Of a DNA stretch of 64,000 nucleotides, positions 9,608 through 19,083 are shown in pieces. The DNA comes from an uncultured Acidobacteriia bacterium (GTDB lineage: Bacteria; Acidobacteriota; Terriglobia; Bryobacterales; Bryobacteraceae). The position numbers were made by a program, and so were the translations under genes. Position 1 is the first letter of the stretch. Each line of letters opens with the position of its first letter. The stretch is from positions 124,001 through 188,000 of the forward strand of contig CAIVVT010000301.1 of assembly GCA_903909435.1 (NCBI GenBank), given 5' to 3'. Under the pieces are notes generated by a model. That model did not search any database and had not been told where the DNA came from. It saw nothing but the letters and a program-made list of their open reading frames with translations.

Positions 9608-11542
9608 TCAGCCTAAGAGACCCCATCTGGCGGCCCACAGCGTCAAAGCAACCTGGCACATCACGACAACAGTGTGGATCACCCGGCTTCCGGTTGGACC
9701 AATCCTGCGCGCCCACATGATCACGGCCGAAGTGCCGGACACCACCGCCAGAGCGGCTCCGATGCGCCAACTCCATTCGGCCGCCGACAGCGACGAGGGA
9801 AGACCAAAGACAACTTCCAGAGGGTCTTGCAGGTAGGCGCCGAAGCATATTAGGCCAACGGCGAAGGCGGCGGCAGCCATCCACGCCGCGATATGCGCGG
9901 CTCTGGCGCGGCTATCGATCCGCAGCTTGAGAACTCTGCCGCGCAATGCGGCGATTGGGTATCCGAAGACGGCCAGAATGATTCCCAGGCTAGCCAGCCC
10001 GGCAAGCAGCAGTTGGGCCGGTGGGCTCCAGATCGCAGTAGTGCGTTCGAGAGCACTGCCGGGGTTCGAGGAGAGGAAGGCGTATCGCGGTGAGGATCCA
10101 TGGACCGGACGCATCACCAGCAGTTCCTGACCACGGGTCTCACGGTAGACCCACGGATCCACCTCAACAAAATGGACCGGTGAATCAAAGCCCGGGCCGC
10201 TCAAGACAAGCCGATTCGGCCCTTCATTCCTGATTGACACCGTACTCATTAGGCCTATCAGCCGGGCCGCCGTCCTGCGGGGCAGGCGAGTCGGGATGAA
10301 CCAACCGGTCGACGCGGCGCTGCGGTCCGCGGCACCGGGCAGCAGATTGGGGGACTGTAGCTCCGGCTGGGGATAATAGCGCGCCAGGAATGCCAGATAG
10401 GCGTCTCCACGTGCGGCCGCACCGGAGTCTGAGTTGAAGCTCAGGAAGATACCGGTGTTCGACTCGGGGAACAACGCCATCAGTGAATGGAACCACAGCG
10501 TGTCGCCCGAGTGCCCGTAGACGCGTGGCGAGGCAGGCCTCAACTCATAGAGCCCATGTAGCCAGGCGCCCAACTGCGGCGCTGCCCGATACAGCGGTTC
10601 GTGCATCTGGCGGGCGCCCCAGCCCGGCAATATCCGTCCACTCCCGTAAACTCCGTCCTGCAAGTGAGCGATCATGAAATGCGCAATCGCCGCGGCAGAT
10701 GCTGAGGCGCCTCCTGCGGGCGCAAGCGGCACGTACTCGAAGCCCTGCGGTTTCAGCTCTCCGTTGGTCCAACGGTACCCCTTGGCCACATCTCCCGCCA
10801 ACTCGGCCTGAACCGGTTGTTGGACTGACGCGGAAGTCATTGCCAGTGGCGCTAGAATGCGGCTTTCTACGTAGTGCTCCCAACTCACGTTGGTGACTCG
10901 CTCAACGATCAATCCGGCCAATGCGGCACCGAAGTTGGAGTAAGAGACCATGTCGCCAGGCCGGCGGACGATCACCGGTAATGTCTCAACGAGCGCGTCC
11001 TTGAGCACGCCCTTATAGGGCTCGTGCCGAAACAAGCCGACCACCGGCACGTCGTCGTACCCCGGCGTGTGGTCCATTAGGTCATGCAGAGTCGGAGCAA
11101 CCTTCCACGGGGAGCGGACGTTGAGTTCCTCCGGCAGGAGCTGCTCGACGGGGGCGCTCAGGTCGACTCGGCCTTCGGTGTGCAGCTGCATCACGGCCGT
11201 CCAGGTCAGCGCCTTGGTTATCGAGCCGATGCGGAACAGCGTGCGCTCTGGGTCGACTCGTGTGCGTCTCTCGATGTCGGCGTATCCGTAACCCTTGAGC
11301 AGGAGCACGTTCCCGTCCCGCACCACCGCCACGGTCATGCCGCTCAAATGATGAGCGCGTTCGAGACCGGCATATACTCCATCGAAGAAGTTTGCCAGCT
11401 CCGCCGGATCGCGCGGCCCCGTCTGCGCGGTCGGCGGAGCTTGGGCGGAAGCCATTTGCAGTGCCAACAGCATCGTAAAGGCAGGCAGGTAGAAGACCAG
11501 CCGGATAGCGGCGGGCAGATCGCGCGTGGGCGTAAACGGCAT
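9608..11542 (-). CDS. Serine hydrolase of beta-lactamase family (class C/PBP4* type) with four C-terminal membrane helices
   Basis: 644 residues from ATG 11542 (MPFTPTRDLP), which gives a signal peptide ending near ASAQA; longer starts only add a polar leader. The catalytic SxxK is SITK in FRIGSITKALTW, the second motif is YSN in VSYSNFGAALAG, and the third is HSG in GHSGDTLWF, as in class C-like esterases and D-aminopeptidases. About 150 C-terminal residues form four hydrophobic helices near residues 500-644. The soluble domain should be periplasmic and membrane-tethered. Substrate is unknown; true antibiotic hydrolysis is unlikely. Confidence 0.85.
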   Translation of the reverse strand: MPFTPTRDLPAAIRLVFYLPAFTMLLALQMASAQAPPTAQTGPRDPAELANFFDGVYAGLERAHHLSGMTVAVVRDGNVLLLKGYGYADIERRTRVDPERTLFRIGSITKALTWTAVMQLHTEGRVDLSAPVEQLLPEELNVRSPWKVAPTLHDLMDHTPGYDDVPVVGLFRHEPYKGVLKDALVETLPVIVRRPGDMVSYSNFGAALAGLIVERVTNVSWEHYVESRILAPLAMTSASVQQPVQAELAGDVAKGYRWTNGELKPQGFEYVPLAPAGGASASAAAIAHFMIAHLQDGVYGSGRILPGWGARQMHEPLYRAAPQLGAWLHGLYELRPASPRVYGHSGDTLWFHSLMALFPESNTGIFLSFNSDSGAAARGDAYLAFLARYYPQPELQSPNLLPGAADRSAASTGWFIPTRLPRRTAARLIGLMSTVSIRNEGPNRLVLSGPGFDSPVHFVEVDPWVYRETRGQELLVMRPVHGSSPRYAFLSSNPGSALERTTAIWSPPAQLLLAGLASLGIILAVFGYPIAALRGRVLKLRIDSRARAAHIAAWMAAAAFAVGLICFGAYLQDPLEVVFGLPSSLSAAEWSWRIGAALAVVSGTSAVIMWARRIGPTGSRVIHTVVVMCQVALTLWAARWGLLG

Positions 11543-11747
11543 GCAGCTATTCTTTCGACAGGGGAATCCCCGGTCAAGTGCTCGCAGCTGAGCCACGGGG
11601 TGAGAGCGGGTGAGGATCCCCTCGTCCGCGCCGCCCCCCGGTTCGGCTGCCCGCACTTTCTGTATCCGCTGGCAACAAAGCCGAGCTCAACGTCGTCCGT
11701 CTTTGGCGGCAGTTCCAACGTGAGATGCTGGCGTGTGAGGTTCCTTC

Positions 11748-12896
11748 ATGCGACTTTTGCAGGCGGCGGTTCTGACTCTGATTGGGTCTGCCATGGTTTT
11801 CTCTCAACGCGTCTATGAAGTCCCCGATGGCGTGGAGACGCGCTGGGCCAGCCCCGAGAATCCGCTCGGTGAAAAGGGCAAAGCGGGCCAGGTGAACGCC
11901 GGTCGCAAGGGCCGTCCGGCAATCGACCTGAAGACCGGCGCACAGCTCGTGCTGGCCGAAGTCCACAACTCGAGCGGCACCGTTCGGCGCATCTGGGCTA
12001 CGATCGACAAACGCACGCCGCAGGTCTTGCGCGGCATGCGCATCGAAATGTATTGGGATGACGCCGCCAAGCCCGCTGTTAGCGCGCCTTTCGGAGACTT
12101 CTTCGGAACCAGCCTCGGGCGCATGGCGACCTTCCAATCCGCGGCGTTCGCCAGTCCCGAGGGCCGCAGCTTCAACTGCTACCTGCCCATGCCCTTCCGC
12201 AAAGCGATGAAGATCGTGGTGACGAATGAAAGCGCCGAGAGTGTAACCATCTTCTACGACGTCGATTACACCCTGGGCGATCGCCACGATGCTAACGCAC
12301 TCTACTTCCACGCCTACTACCACCGCGAAAACCCAACAAGTATGCAGCGGGATTATGAGATCCTGCCGAAGCTCTCCGGAAAGGGGCGGTACCTGGGTGC
12401 GAATCTGGGCGTGATAGCCAACAAGCAGCTCTATGCCCCCACCTGGTGGGGCGAGGGCGAGGTGAAAGTCTACCTGGACGGTGACCGGGAATTGCCCACG
12501 CTCAACGGAACCGGTACGGAGGACTACATTGGTACAGGTTGGGGACAGGGCCAATTCGCGTTGATGTACCAGGGTTCGCACTTCGCGGACCACGAGCGGT
12601 TGCGCTATTGCTTCTATCGCTACCACCTGCCCGACCCAATCTACTTCCGCAGCGACGTCCGCGTCACCATCCAGCAGATCGGTTACCGCGGATCGCAGGA
12701 GCTTGCGGAAATGCACAAGACTGGTCAGCCGGTCTTCAAGGCAGGCCCAGGCCGCGTCGAGATGGGCGCTTGGGACGAGGGGATCTTCGAGCGCCAGGAC
12801 GATTGGTCGAGTTGTGCCTATTTCTATCTCGACCGCCCCTCGAGTGACCTGCCCGCGCTGGACCCGCTCGAAGCACGCACTGTGGGCTTACAGTAG
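11748..12896 (+). CDS. DUF2961 protein (GH172-type glycoside hydrolase family)
   Basis: 382 residues with an N-terminal signal peptide (about 1-20). The double jelly-roll DUF2961 family is now GH172, whose characterised members act on fructofuranosides and arabinofuranosides. The family hallmark NGTGTEDYIGTGW is present with its acidic residue, as is the early RRIWATIDKR strand. It diverges from the serine hydrolase gene with about 205 bases between starts. Export plus family suggests periplasmic or surface carbohydrate processing. The exact sugar is not predictable. Confidence 0.88.
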   Translation: MRLLQAAVLTLIGSAMVFSQRVYEVPDGVETRWASPENPLGEKGKAGQVNAGRKGRPAIDLKTGAQLVLAEVHNSSGTVRRIWATIDKRTPQVLRGMRIEMYWDDAAKPAVSAPFGDFFGTSLGRMATFQSAAFASPEGRSFNCYLPMPFRKAMKIVVTNESAESVTIFYDVDYTLGDRHDANALYFHAYYHRENPTSMQRDYEILPKLSGKGRYLGANLGVIANKQLYAPTWWGEGEVKVYLDGDRELPTLNGTGTEDYIGTGWGQGQFALMYQGSHFADHERLRYCFYRYHLPDPIYFRSDVRVTIQQIGYRGSQELAEMHKTGQPVFKAGPGRVEMGAWDEGIFERQDDWSSCAYFYLDRPSSDLPALDPLEARTVGLQ

Positions 12897-12914
12897 AAAT
12901 CGGTCTGGGGAGGC

Positions 12915-13202
12915 TCAGTCCAGCCAGTCCAGAGTTGCCGAAGTAAGCTGTGGCCCCAGGTGCGCGGCGGCGACGCGCTCGCAGGACTCCAGCACCTTCG
13001 CCGCATTCTCGCGCGAGCCGGACACGGTGACCACCGCCACAGTGGAGGCGTTCCACATGTCCTGGTCCTCCACCTCCGCTACGGAGACGTTGTGGCCATT
13101 TCGCAGGCGGTCTTTCAGCCCTTTCACCCAATGACGCTTGTCCTTGAGCGAGAAGGCCGCGCCGAGCCGGATTTCGAGGATCAGGATGCCAACCGCAACC
13201 AT
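12915..13202 (-). CDS. YlxP-like protein, DUF503 family
   Basis: 95 residues: a small alpha/beta protein with the family opening VGILILEIRL and the SLKDKRHWVKGLKDRLRN segment. DUF503 genes commonly follow infB, as here, next to ribosome-maturation genes, and are thought to be linked to ribosome assembly without a proven activity. Its start lies 96 bases after the infB stop, beyond a strong hairpin, and I see no clear ribosome-binding site. Confidence 0.85.
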   Translation of the reverse strand: MVAVGILILEIRLGAAFSLKDKRHWVKGLKDRLRNGHNVSVAEVEDQDMWNASTVAVVTVSGSRENAAKVLESCERVAAAHLGPQLTSATLDWLD

Positions 13203-13229
13203 ATGGGTCTGCCCGCCCGGGCAGGCGTG

Positions 13230-13269
13230 AAACTAATCAGGCCGGGCGGCTTGCGCCTGCCCGGCCTGA
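13230..13269 (-). terminator. Likely rho-independent terminator after infB
   Basis: On the minus strand an 11-bp perfect arm pair (TCAGGCCGGGC with GCCCGGCCTGA), extended by a further 3 bp around a GCAA loop with one bulge, is followed by TTAGTTT at 13236-13230. It lies between infB and the YlxP gene. The moderate T-tract means termination may be partial. Confidence 0.7.
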
Positions 13270-13298
13270 CAATTATCCGACTTCAAGCGGACCCAGGC

Positions 13299-16200
13299 CT
13301 AACTGAACAGCTCCTGAGCGACCCGCTCCTTGCCGAAAGCTTCGATGATGTCGCCTTGGCGCAAATCGTTGTAGCCCGCGATGCCCGCACCGCATTCAAA
13401 CCCGGCCTTCACCTCGGAAGCGTCGTTCTTGAAGCGCTTCAGCGAGTTTAGGCGGCCCGTATGAATGACTACGTTGTCCCGTAGCAGGCGTACGTCGCAG
13501 TCGCGATTGAGCTGACCGTCCAGCACGTAGAGTCCGGCAATGGTGCCGATCTTGGAAATGCGGAAGGTCTCGCGTACCTCGGCCCGGCCGATGTAAACCT
13601 CTTTGTAGACCGGATCGAGCATGCCCGACATAGCCTTCTTGATCTCGTCGGTGAGCTCGTAAATGATCGAGTGCGGCCGAATATCGACGCCTTCGTGGTC
13701 GGCCAGATCGGAGGCCTTTCGATCGGGGCGCACGTTGAAAGCGATGATGATCGCCTCCGACGTAGCCGCCAGGGTGACGTCCGCTTCGGTAACTGCGCCG
13801 ACCGCCGCGCGCAGAACTCGAATCGAAACCTTGTCGTTCGAGAGCTTCTGCAAGGCGTCGGAAATGACCTCGGCAGTGCCGCCGACATCGGCCTTGAGGA
13901 TAATATTGAGTTCTTTCTTCTCGCCCTCACGCAGTTGGGTCTGAACTTTCTCCAGCGTGATACGAGTCTTGGCCATGGCGACTTCGCGCGCCTTGACTTC
14001 GCGGAACTCCGCGATCTGGCGGGCCTTGCCCAAGTCGGTAACCACCTGCAGCGTGTCGCCGACTTCGGGCATCGAGTCGAGCCCGAGCAGTTCCACTGGC
14101 ATGGATGGGCCGGCTTCCCGGATCTGGGCGCCGCGATCATCGTACAAGGCTCGGACCTTGCCGAAGACCGAACCGCAAATGTAGAAGTCGCCGATTCTCA
14201 GAGTGCCGTTTCGGACGATACAAGTCGCCACGGGTCCACGGCCCCGGTCGAGCTGCGCTTCCAGCACAGTCGCCACTGCGGGACGGCCCGGATTAGCCTT
14301 CAATTCCTGCATGTCGGCAACCAGCAGAATCATCTCGAGCAGCAGTTCGATGTTCTGCTTCTTCTTGGCCGAGACAGGCACGAACGGCGTGTCGCCGCCC
14401 CACTCCTCGGGCATCAGCCCAAGGTCGGTCAATTGCTGTTTGACGCGATCCGGCAGCGCATTCTCTTTGTCGATCTTGTTCATCGCCACGATGATCGGCA
14501 CTTTGGCCGCGCGGGCGTGGTCGATGGCTTCCTTGGTTTGGGGCATGACGCCGTCGTCTGCCGCGACGACCAGCACCACGATGTCGGTGACGTGAGCGCC
14601 GCGAGCGCGCATCCGGGTAAACGCTTCGTGACCCGGAGTATCTATGAAGACGATGGTCCGGCCGTGGATATCGACGTGGTAGGCGCCGATGTGCTGGGTG
14701 ATGCCACCTGCTTCGCGGCCTGCCACGTTCGCCTCGCGGATCGCGTCGAGCAGCGAAGTTTTGCCGTGATCGACGTGGCCCATTACGGTGACGACCGGCG
14801 GCCGCGTCTCGCGGTCCGCATCGCCTTCGGTCCCTTCAATCGCCTGGACCGATTCCTCCTCGTAGCTCATCTTCGAGGTCTTGGCCCCGAATTCGCGAGC
14901 CAGATCGACAGCCATTTTGACGTCGAGCGTCTGATTGATGGTGGCGAACACCTTACGTTCGAAGAGCGTCTTGATGACCAGGCTGGCCTTTACGCCTAGT
15001 TTGTCGGCGAACTCCTTCACCGTGATGCCTTCCGAGATGGTGATCTCGCGGTCGATCACTGGCAGTGGAGCCGATTCCTGCTTGCGCGGGCCAAAGCTTC
15101 TGAGTTTGCCTTCGCTGTCCCGCTCGCGCTGGTCGTGCTGTTGGGCGCGCTTCTTGGCGGCATCGCGCCGGCCTGCGTCGGTAGTGGGTGGAGATGGCGG
15201 TTCGAGTACCGGCGAAGTCGGGTGCGGCCCTCTGCCCCGCATCGGCGGACGGCCCGGGCCCATCGGTGCACCGGGTCCGCTCGGGCGGGGACCGGACGGC
15301 TGCCCGGGGCGCGGCCCCTGGTACAATGGCCGGCCAGGCGCCGGCATACCCGGCCGGGGAGCGGCAGGTTGGCCCGGAGCCGGCTTGGCTTGGAACTGAG
15401 ACAGGCGAGCAACCAGGTCGGGACGCGGCGGCACTATCGGTCGCGCGGCGGGTTGACCCGACAGAGTCGGACGCAATGGGTGGCCGCCCTGTGGCGAGCC
15501 CTGTCCGCCTTGCTGCTGTGGCTGCGCTTGCTGACTGGGCCTTTGCGGCGCCGGCGGGTGAGGTCTGGGCGCGCCAGGCAGCACAGGGCTGCGGGGTGTT
15601 TCGCCTTGCGGGAGCGGCTGGCGCGGGCCTGACAGGATGGTACCCGGGCGCGGGCCGGACGGCGCACCTGCGTGCTGCCCCCCTAGAGGCACGTTCCGGG
15701 CGGGAGCCGGAGCCGGCGGTCGGGGAACGGACGGAGCGGGCGGACGCGGAGCGGCATGGGCGGGAGCCGGTTGAGTTGGGACGGCAGGACGTGGTTGTGG
15801 CAAGCCCAGCGTAGGCGTGGGTTGCGACGGGACGGCCGGACGGGGAACAGCTGGCGCGGCCGCTCTGGGCAGCGCTGGTGGCGCTGGCCGGACATGCGCG
15901 GCCGGCAGCGGGACTTTCGGAGCCGCAGGAACTGCCGGTGGTTCGGGATGGCTGGGTGCTGCAGGCACCGCGGGGGCCGGGGCCGGAATTGCGGGAGCCA
16001 GTGGCACATGAGCCGCCGGTGCGGCCGGAACTCCGGGCGCGGCAATTGGGGGCGCGACGGGTGCCGGAGCGGGAGCCACGGGCGCATGGACCACCGGCGT
16101 TACCGGGGCGCCGGGCCGGGCCGGAGGCGGTGGTGGAACGGGAGCGGGGTGCGGGACCGGCGGCGCGGGCACGGGAGCGACGTGGGCGGCGGTCGGAGCC

Positions 16201-16733
16201 GGCGGCACGTGGATCGGCGGTGGTGCTATCGGCGCGGCGATCGGAGGCGTCACCGGCGCGTGCAAGATCGTGCGTGGCGGAATTGGGATCGAAGGAGCCG
16301 AGAATCCGGATTGGCGGCCGGCCCCGGGTGAGGCGAGTGGAGGCCGGATCGGGAGTGGCCGGTGAACGACGGGGGGAGGGGGCGCCTCGACTGGCGCATG
16401 AGCCGCCGATTCCTTCACTGGCGTATCCACTATGGGCTTGGCCGAAACGGGTTCGGCAAGGCTGGAGGCTTTCACTTTTGGCGCGCCTCCGTGGGTTTCT
16501 TCAGCCGCTTCAGGAGTGTGATCTTCGTACTCTTCCTCGCCCCGTGGAGGGTGGACGTAGCGCTCGACATCCGAGCCGATGAGGCGTTTCCGCAGCAGCA
16601 CCGCGACATCTTCGTCGACTGAACTGGAGTGGGTCTTCTTCTCGGCAACACCGAGTTCGGGGAGCAGGTCCAGGATTGCTCCCGGCTTAACCTCAAGCTC
16701 CCGCGCCAGTTCGTTGATCCGAATTTTCTTCAT
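13299..16733 (-). CDS. infB: Translation initiation factor IF-2
   Basis: 1144 residues from ATG 16733 ([13 protein letters not shown]), the conserved N-terminal subdomain start; in-frame ATGs at 16763 and 16781 are possible but have no better ribosome site. After the first N-terminal domain comes a Pro/Ala-rich region of several hundred residues, then a second IF2_N domain ([21 protein letters not shown]) and the GTPase domain near residue 640 with [16 protein letters not shown] and NKID. The C-terminal domains that bind fMet-tRNA follow. Delivers initiator tRNA to the 30S subunit. It lies downstream of nusA in the rimP-nusA-infB operon. Confidence 0.97.
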   Translation of the reverse strand: MKKIRINELARELEVKPGAILDLLPELGVAEKKTHSSSVDEDVAVLLRKRLIGSDVERYVHPPRGEEEYEDHTPEAAEETHGGAPKVKASSLAEPVSAKPIVDTPVKESAAHAPVEAPPPPVVHRPLPIRPPLASPGAGRQSGFSAPSIPIPPRTILHAPVTPPIAAPIAPPPIHVPPAPTAAHVAPVPAPPVPHPAPVPPPPPARPGAPVTPVVHAPVAPAPAPVAPPIAAPGVPAAPAAHVPLAPAIPAPAPAVPAAPSHPEPPAVPAAPKVPLPAAHVRPAPPALPRAAAPAVPRPAVPSQPTPTLGLPQPRPAVPTQPAPAHAAPRPPAPSVPRPPAPAPARNVPLGGQHAGAPSGPRPGTILSGPRQPLPQGETPRSPVLPGAPRPHPPAPQRPSQQAQPQQQGGQGSPQGGHPLRPTLSGQPAARPIVPPRPDLVARLSQFQAKPAPGQPAAPRPGMPAPGRPLYQGPRPGQPSGPRPSGPGAPMGPGRPPMRGRGPHPTSPVLEPPSPPTTDAGRRDAAKKRAQQHDQRERDSEGKLRSFGPRKQESAPLPVIDREITISEGITVKEFADKLGVKASLVIKTLFERKVFATINQTLDVKMAVDLAREFGAKTSKMSYEEESVQAIEGTEGDADRETRPPVVTVMGHVDHGKTSLLDAIREANVAGREAGGITQHIGAYHVDIHGRTIVFIDTPGHEAFTRMRARGAHVTDIVVLVVAADDGVMPQTKEAIDHARAAKVPIIVAMNKIDKENALPDRVKQQLTDLGLMPEEWGGDTPFVPVSAKKKQNIELLLEMILLVADMQELKANPGRPAVATVLEAQLDRGRGPVATCIVRNGTLRIGDFYICGSVFGKVRALYDDRGAQIREAGPSMPVELLGLDSMPEVGDTLQVVTDLGKARQIAEFREVKAREVAMAKTRITLEKVQTQLREGEKKELNIILKADVGGTAEVISDALQKLSNDKVSIRVLRAAVGAVTEADVTLAATSEAIIIAFNVRPDRKASDLADHEGVDIRPHSIIYELTDEIKKAMSGMLDPVYKEVYIGRAEVRETFRISKIGTIAGLYVLDGQLNRDCDVRLLRDNVVIHTGRLNSLKRFKNDASEVKAGFECGAGIAGYNDLRQGDIIEAFGKERVAQELFS

Positions 16734-16816
16734 AGTCACGGACGGACTCTCAGATGCTTCCATGTTCGGCAATACTCGCAAACCGACCTTCTCGCCCCTT
16801 CAATCAATACGTCTGG

Positions 16817-18307
16817 TCAATTTTCGGAAGATCCTGTGCGAGGAAGACCTGATTTTTCAATCGTATCAGATTCCAATTCGGGCGAAGCTTCGGTTCCGTC
16901 CGATGGCAGCGCGACGGCTGCCTCCCACACCGACTGCGCTTCCAGGCCAGGTCCAGGCTCAGGGGCCGTGGGCGCCGCTCCTTCGGCTGGCGTTTCGACC
17001 GCGGCGGCCTCGGGCTCAACAGACTCTTCCACGGCGACTTCAGCAGGCCCTTGCCCGTAGAAGCTGTTCACGGCCATACCAAGTTGCGCGACCGAGTCGG
17101 AAGTGACTCCGGCAATCAATTCGAGCTCTTCGGGAGTCATCGAGGCCACTTTTTCGACAGTCCCGATTCCTCCGGCCACAAGCACTTCGTAAATCTCTTC
17201 ACTCAGACCGTGGTCAATCAGGTTGGAGAGCGGCGTGCCGGAGCCAAGCTGCACCAAGGCCGCTTCGACCTCCTGGCGCTTCTCTTCTTCCGTCTTGATG
17301 TCCACGCGCCAGCCGATCAGCTTCGCGGCGAGCCTGACGTTCTGGCCCTTCTTGCCAATGGCCAGCGAGAGTTGAGCGTCCTCGACGATCACCTCCATGT
17401 GCTTGCCTTCCGGATCGACAATCGCAACGCGCGAGATCCGCGCCGGACTCAGAGCCTTCTCAACGAACTTCTGAGCGTCTTCGTTGTATTCGATGATGTC
17501 GATCTTTTCGCCGCGCAATTCGCGGATGATGGACTGCACGCGCATGCCCTTCATTCCGACGCACGCTCCGACGCAATCGACGTCACGGTCCTTGCTGAGC
17601 ACCGCGATCTTGGTCCGCTCACCGGCCTCGCGGGCGCAAGCGCGGATCACGACCGTGCCATCGTAGATTTCCGGCACTTCCTGTTCGAACAGGCGCATCA
17701 CCAGTTCGGGAGCGGCGCGCGAGACGTTGACGCCGGCGTTCTTGCCAGTTCTCTCGACGGTCTTGATGATGCAGCGCACGCGGTCTCCGACCGAGAAGCT
17801 CTCCAGCCGGGACTGTTCCTTCTTGGGTAGCCGGGCTTCCGTCTTGCCCAGATCGACAACCAGGTCAAGACCCTCGATCCGCTTCACCGTCGTATTCACC
17901 AACTCGCCGACGCGGTGCGAGTATTCAAGGAAGATGTTTTCGCGCTCTGCTTCGCGTACCTTTTGCAGAATCACCTGCCGCGCGGTCTGGGCAGCGATCC
18001 GGCCCAGTGCCTCAGTGGGACGGGAGAAGCGCAGGATCGAGCCGATCTCCGCGGCGGGCTCCGTACGACGTGCCTCCGCCAGGGTCATTTCCTTCGAGTC
18101 GTCGGCGACCACCTCGACCACGTTCTTCACGGCAAACAACAGCAAGGCGCCTGACTTCTCGTCAAATTCGGCGATCAACTCCTCGTTGCCACGGAATTGC
18201 TTCCGGGCGGCGACTAGGATCGCGTCTTTGACCGCGTCTACTACGATCTGGGCATCTATGCCCTTTTCCTTGCTCAGGATTTCGATGGACTGATAAATGG
18301 AAGCCAA
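16817..18307 (-). CDS. nusA: Transcription termination/antitermination factor NusA
   Basis: 496 residues. The N-terminal RNA polymerase-binding domain (SIEILSKEKG...) is followed by S1 (FSVGDRVRCIIKTVER), KH1 and KH2 RNA-binding domains (GACVGMKGMRVQSI, SLAIGKKGQNVRLA) and an acidic, Ala/Pro-rich tail. The only sensible start is TTG at 18307, with AGAGG seven bases upstream. NusA binds the elongating polymerase and stimulates pausing and intrinsic termination. Its gene lies between rimP and infB, the classical order. Confidence 0.96.
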   Translation of the reverse strand: MASIYQSIEILSKEKGIDAQIVVDAVKDAILVAARKQFRGNEELIAEFDEKSGALLLFAVKNVVEVVADDSKEMTLAEARRTEPAAEIGSILRFSRPTEALGRIAAQTARQVILQKVREAERENIFLEYSHRVGELVNTTVKRIEGLDLVVDLGKTEARLPKKEQSRLESFSVGDRVRCIIKTVERTGKNAGVNVSRAAPELVMRLFEQEVPEIYDGTVVIRACAREAGERTKIAVLSKDRDVDCVGACVGMKGMRVQSIIRELRGEKIDIIEYNEDAQKFVEKALSPARISRVAIVDPEGKHMEVIVEDAQLSLAIGKKGQNVRLAAKLIGWRVDIKTEEEKRQEVEAALVQLGSGTPLSNLIDHGLSEEIYEVLVAGGIGTVEKVASMTPEELELIAGVTSDSVAQLGMAVNSFYGQGPAEVAVEESVEPEAAAVETPAEGAAPTAPEPGPGLEAQSVWEAAVALPSDGTEASPELESDTIEKSGLPRTGSSEN

Positions 18308-18359
18308 GCTTGTGCCTCTTTTGGTCTGTTGCCGGGGAGCGCGCCTCTATGAGCGCAAC

Positions 18360-18836
18360 TCACCACTCAAATTTGAGATTTGCCTTTTCGATCTGGTCCA
18401 TGCTGAACCGCAGGGACACGCCGTTTGCAGTCTCGAGCAGAATCGCCCCCTCTTCCACTCCGGCCAGAACCCCCTCCCAGCGGCGCTGGTTCTCAAAGGG
18501 CTCGCGCAGAGCGATGCGGGCTTTCTGCCCGGCGAAGCGCGCGAAGTGTTCGGGCTTATAAAGGCGTCGCTCGACGCCCGGGCTACTGACCTCAAGGTGA
18601 TAGCGATTGTCCGGCACGACGTCTTCGACGTCCAATACGGTCCCCACCTGCTGGGAGATCAGTTCGCAATCACCGAGCGTCACACCCTCGGGTTTGTCGA
18701 TATATATCCTGATCAGACGGCTCCGGCCCGCGCCCAAAACGTCGACTTTCCACACTTCCAGCCCTTCACGCGCGGCAGCGCGTTCGGCGATAGCGGTGAT
18801 ACGCTCCTGGAGCGTCAGCGGGGCGATCTCTGTCAT
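18360..18836 (-). CDS. rimP: Ribosome maturation factor RimP
   Basis: 158 residues, typical length. The N-terminal alpha/beta domain carries RLIRIYIDKPEGVTLGDCE and YHLEVSSPGVERRL, the family signature; the C-terminal SH3-like barrel ends LRFSMDQIEKANL. RimP is needed for 30S subunit maturation. It is the first gene of the minus-strand rimP-nusA-infB operon, 52 bases before nusA, and a terminator-like hairpin lies about 40 bases upstream of its start. Confidence 0.95.
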   Translation of the reverse strand: MTEIAPLTLQERITAIAERAAAREGLEVWKVDVLGAGRSRLIRIYIDKPEGVTLGDCELISQQVGTVLDVEDVVPDNRYHLEVSSPGVERRLYKPEHFARFAGQKARIALREPFENQRRWEGVLAGVEEGAILLETANGVSLRFSMDQIEKANLKFEW

Positions 18837-18874
18837 TTCCGGGTACCGGTACCGAGCCTACTCGGGTCAGGCAA

Positions 18875-18898
18875 CAAAAAAGTGGGCTTGCGCCCACT
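18875..18898 (-). terminator. Intrinsic-terminator hairpin in the rimP-nusA-infB leader (attenuator candidate)
   Basis: Read on the minus strand: AGTGGGC, loop GCAA, GCCCACT, then a run of five to six T and G. This is a well-formed 7-bp GC-rich intrinsic terminator. It lies between a -10-like TATACT (18925-18920) and the rimP start at 18836, with no minus-strand gene upstream for it to terminate. Position therefore suggests leader attenuation of the operon encoding NusA itself. Confidence 0.7.
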
Positions 18899-18919
18899 GT
18901 TCTGGTTCGGCCTATTTGA

Positions 18920-18925
18920 AGTATA
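18920..18925 (-). promoter_or_regulatory. Possible -10 element of the rimP operon
   Basis: TATACT on the minus strand, giving an estimated leader of about 75 bases. No consensus -35 is present at 16-18 bases, so the call rests on position and the -10 only. Confidence 0.35.
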
Positions 18926-19083
18926 CACGAACCCGTGCCAAACGGCACTGGCCATCAGTGGGCGGGGCGACGGACGTCCAGCGCCGGCAGAACTGGCCAA
19001 TTGTATGTGCCAGCGGCCTGGACATACAATACGAGTTCGCCGGCAACGGCGGTGATCGTCAACTTTGCGGAGGATCTGTCGCT

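Noticed and set aside
11574-12716. 380-codon minus-strand frame opposite the GH172-type gene
   Set aside because: The plus-strand gene has a signal peptide and a family hallmark; this frame has neither.
13671-14999. 442-codon plus-strand frame opposite infB
   Set aside because: It is antisense to the conserved IF-2 GTPase domain and has shadow composition.
18926-18948. Sigma54-like TGGCAC upstream of rimP
   Set aside because: TGGCAC is present on the minus strand, but the -12 element reads CGTG rather than TTGC at the required spacing.
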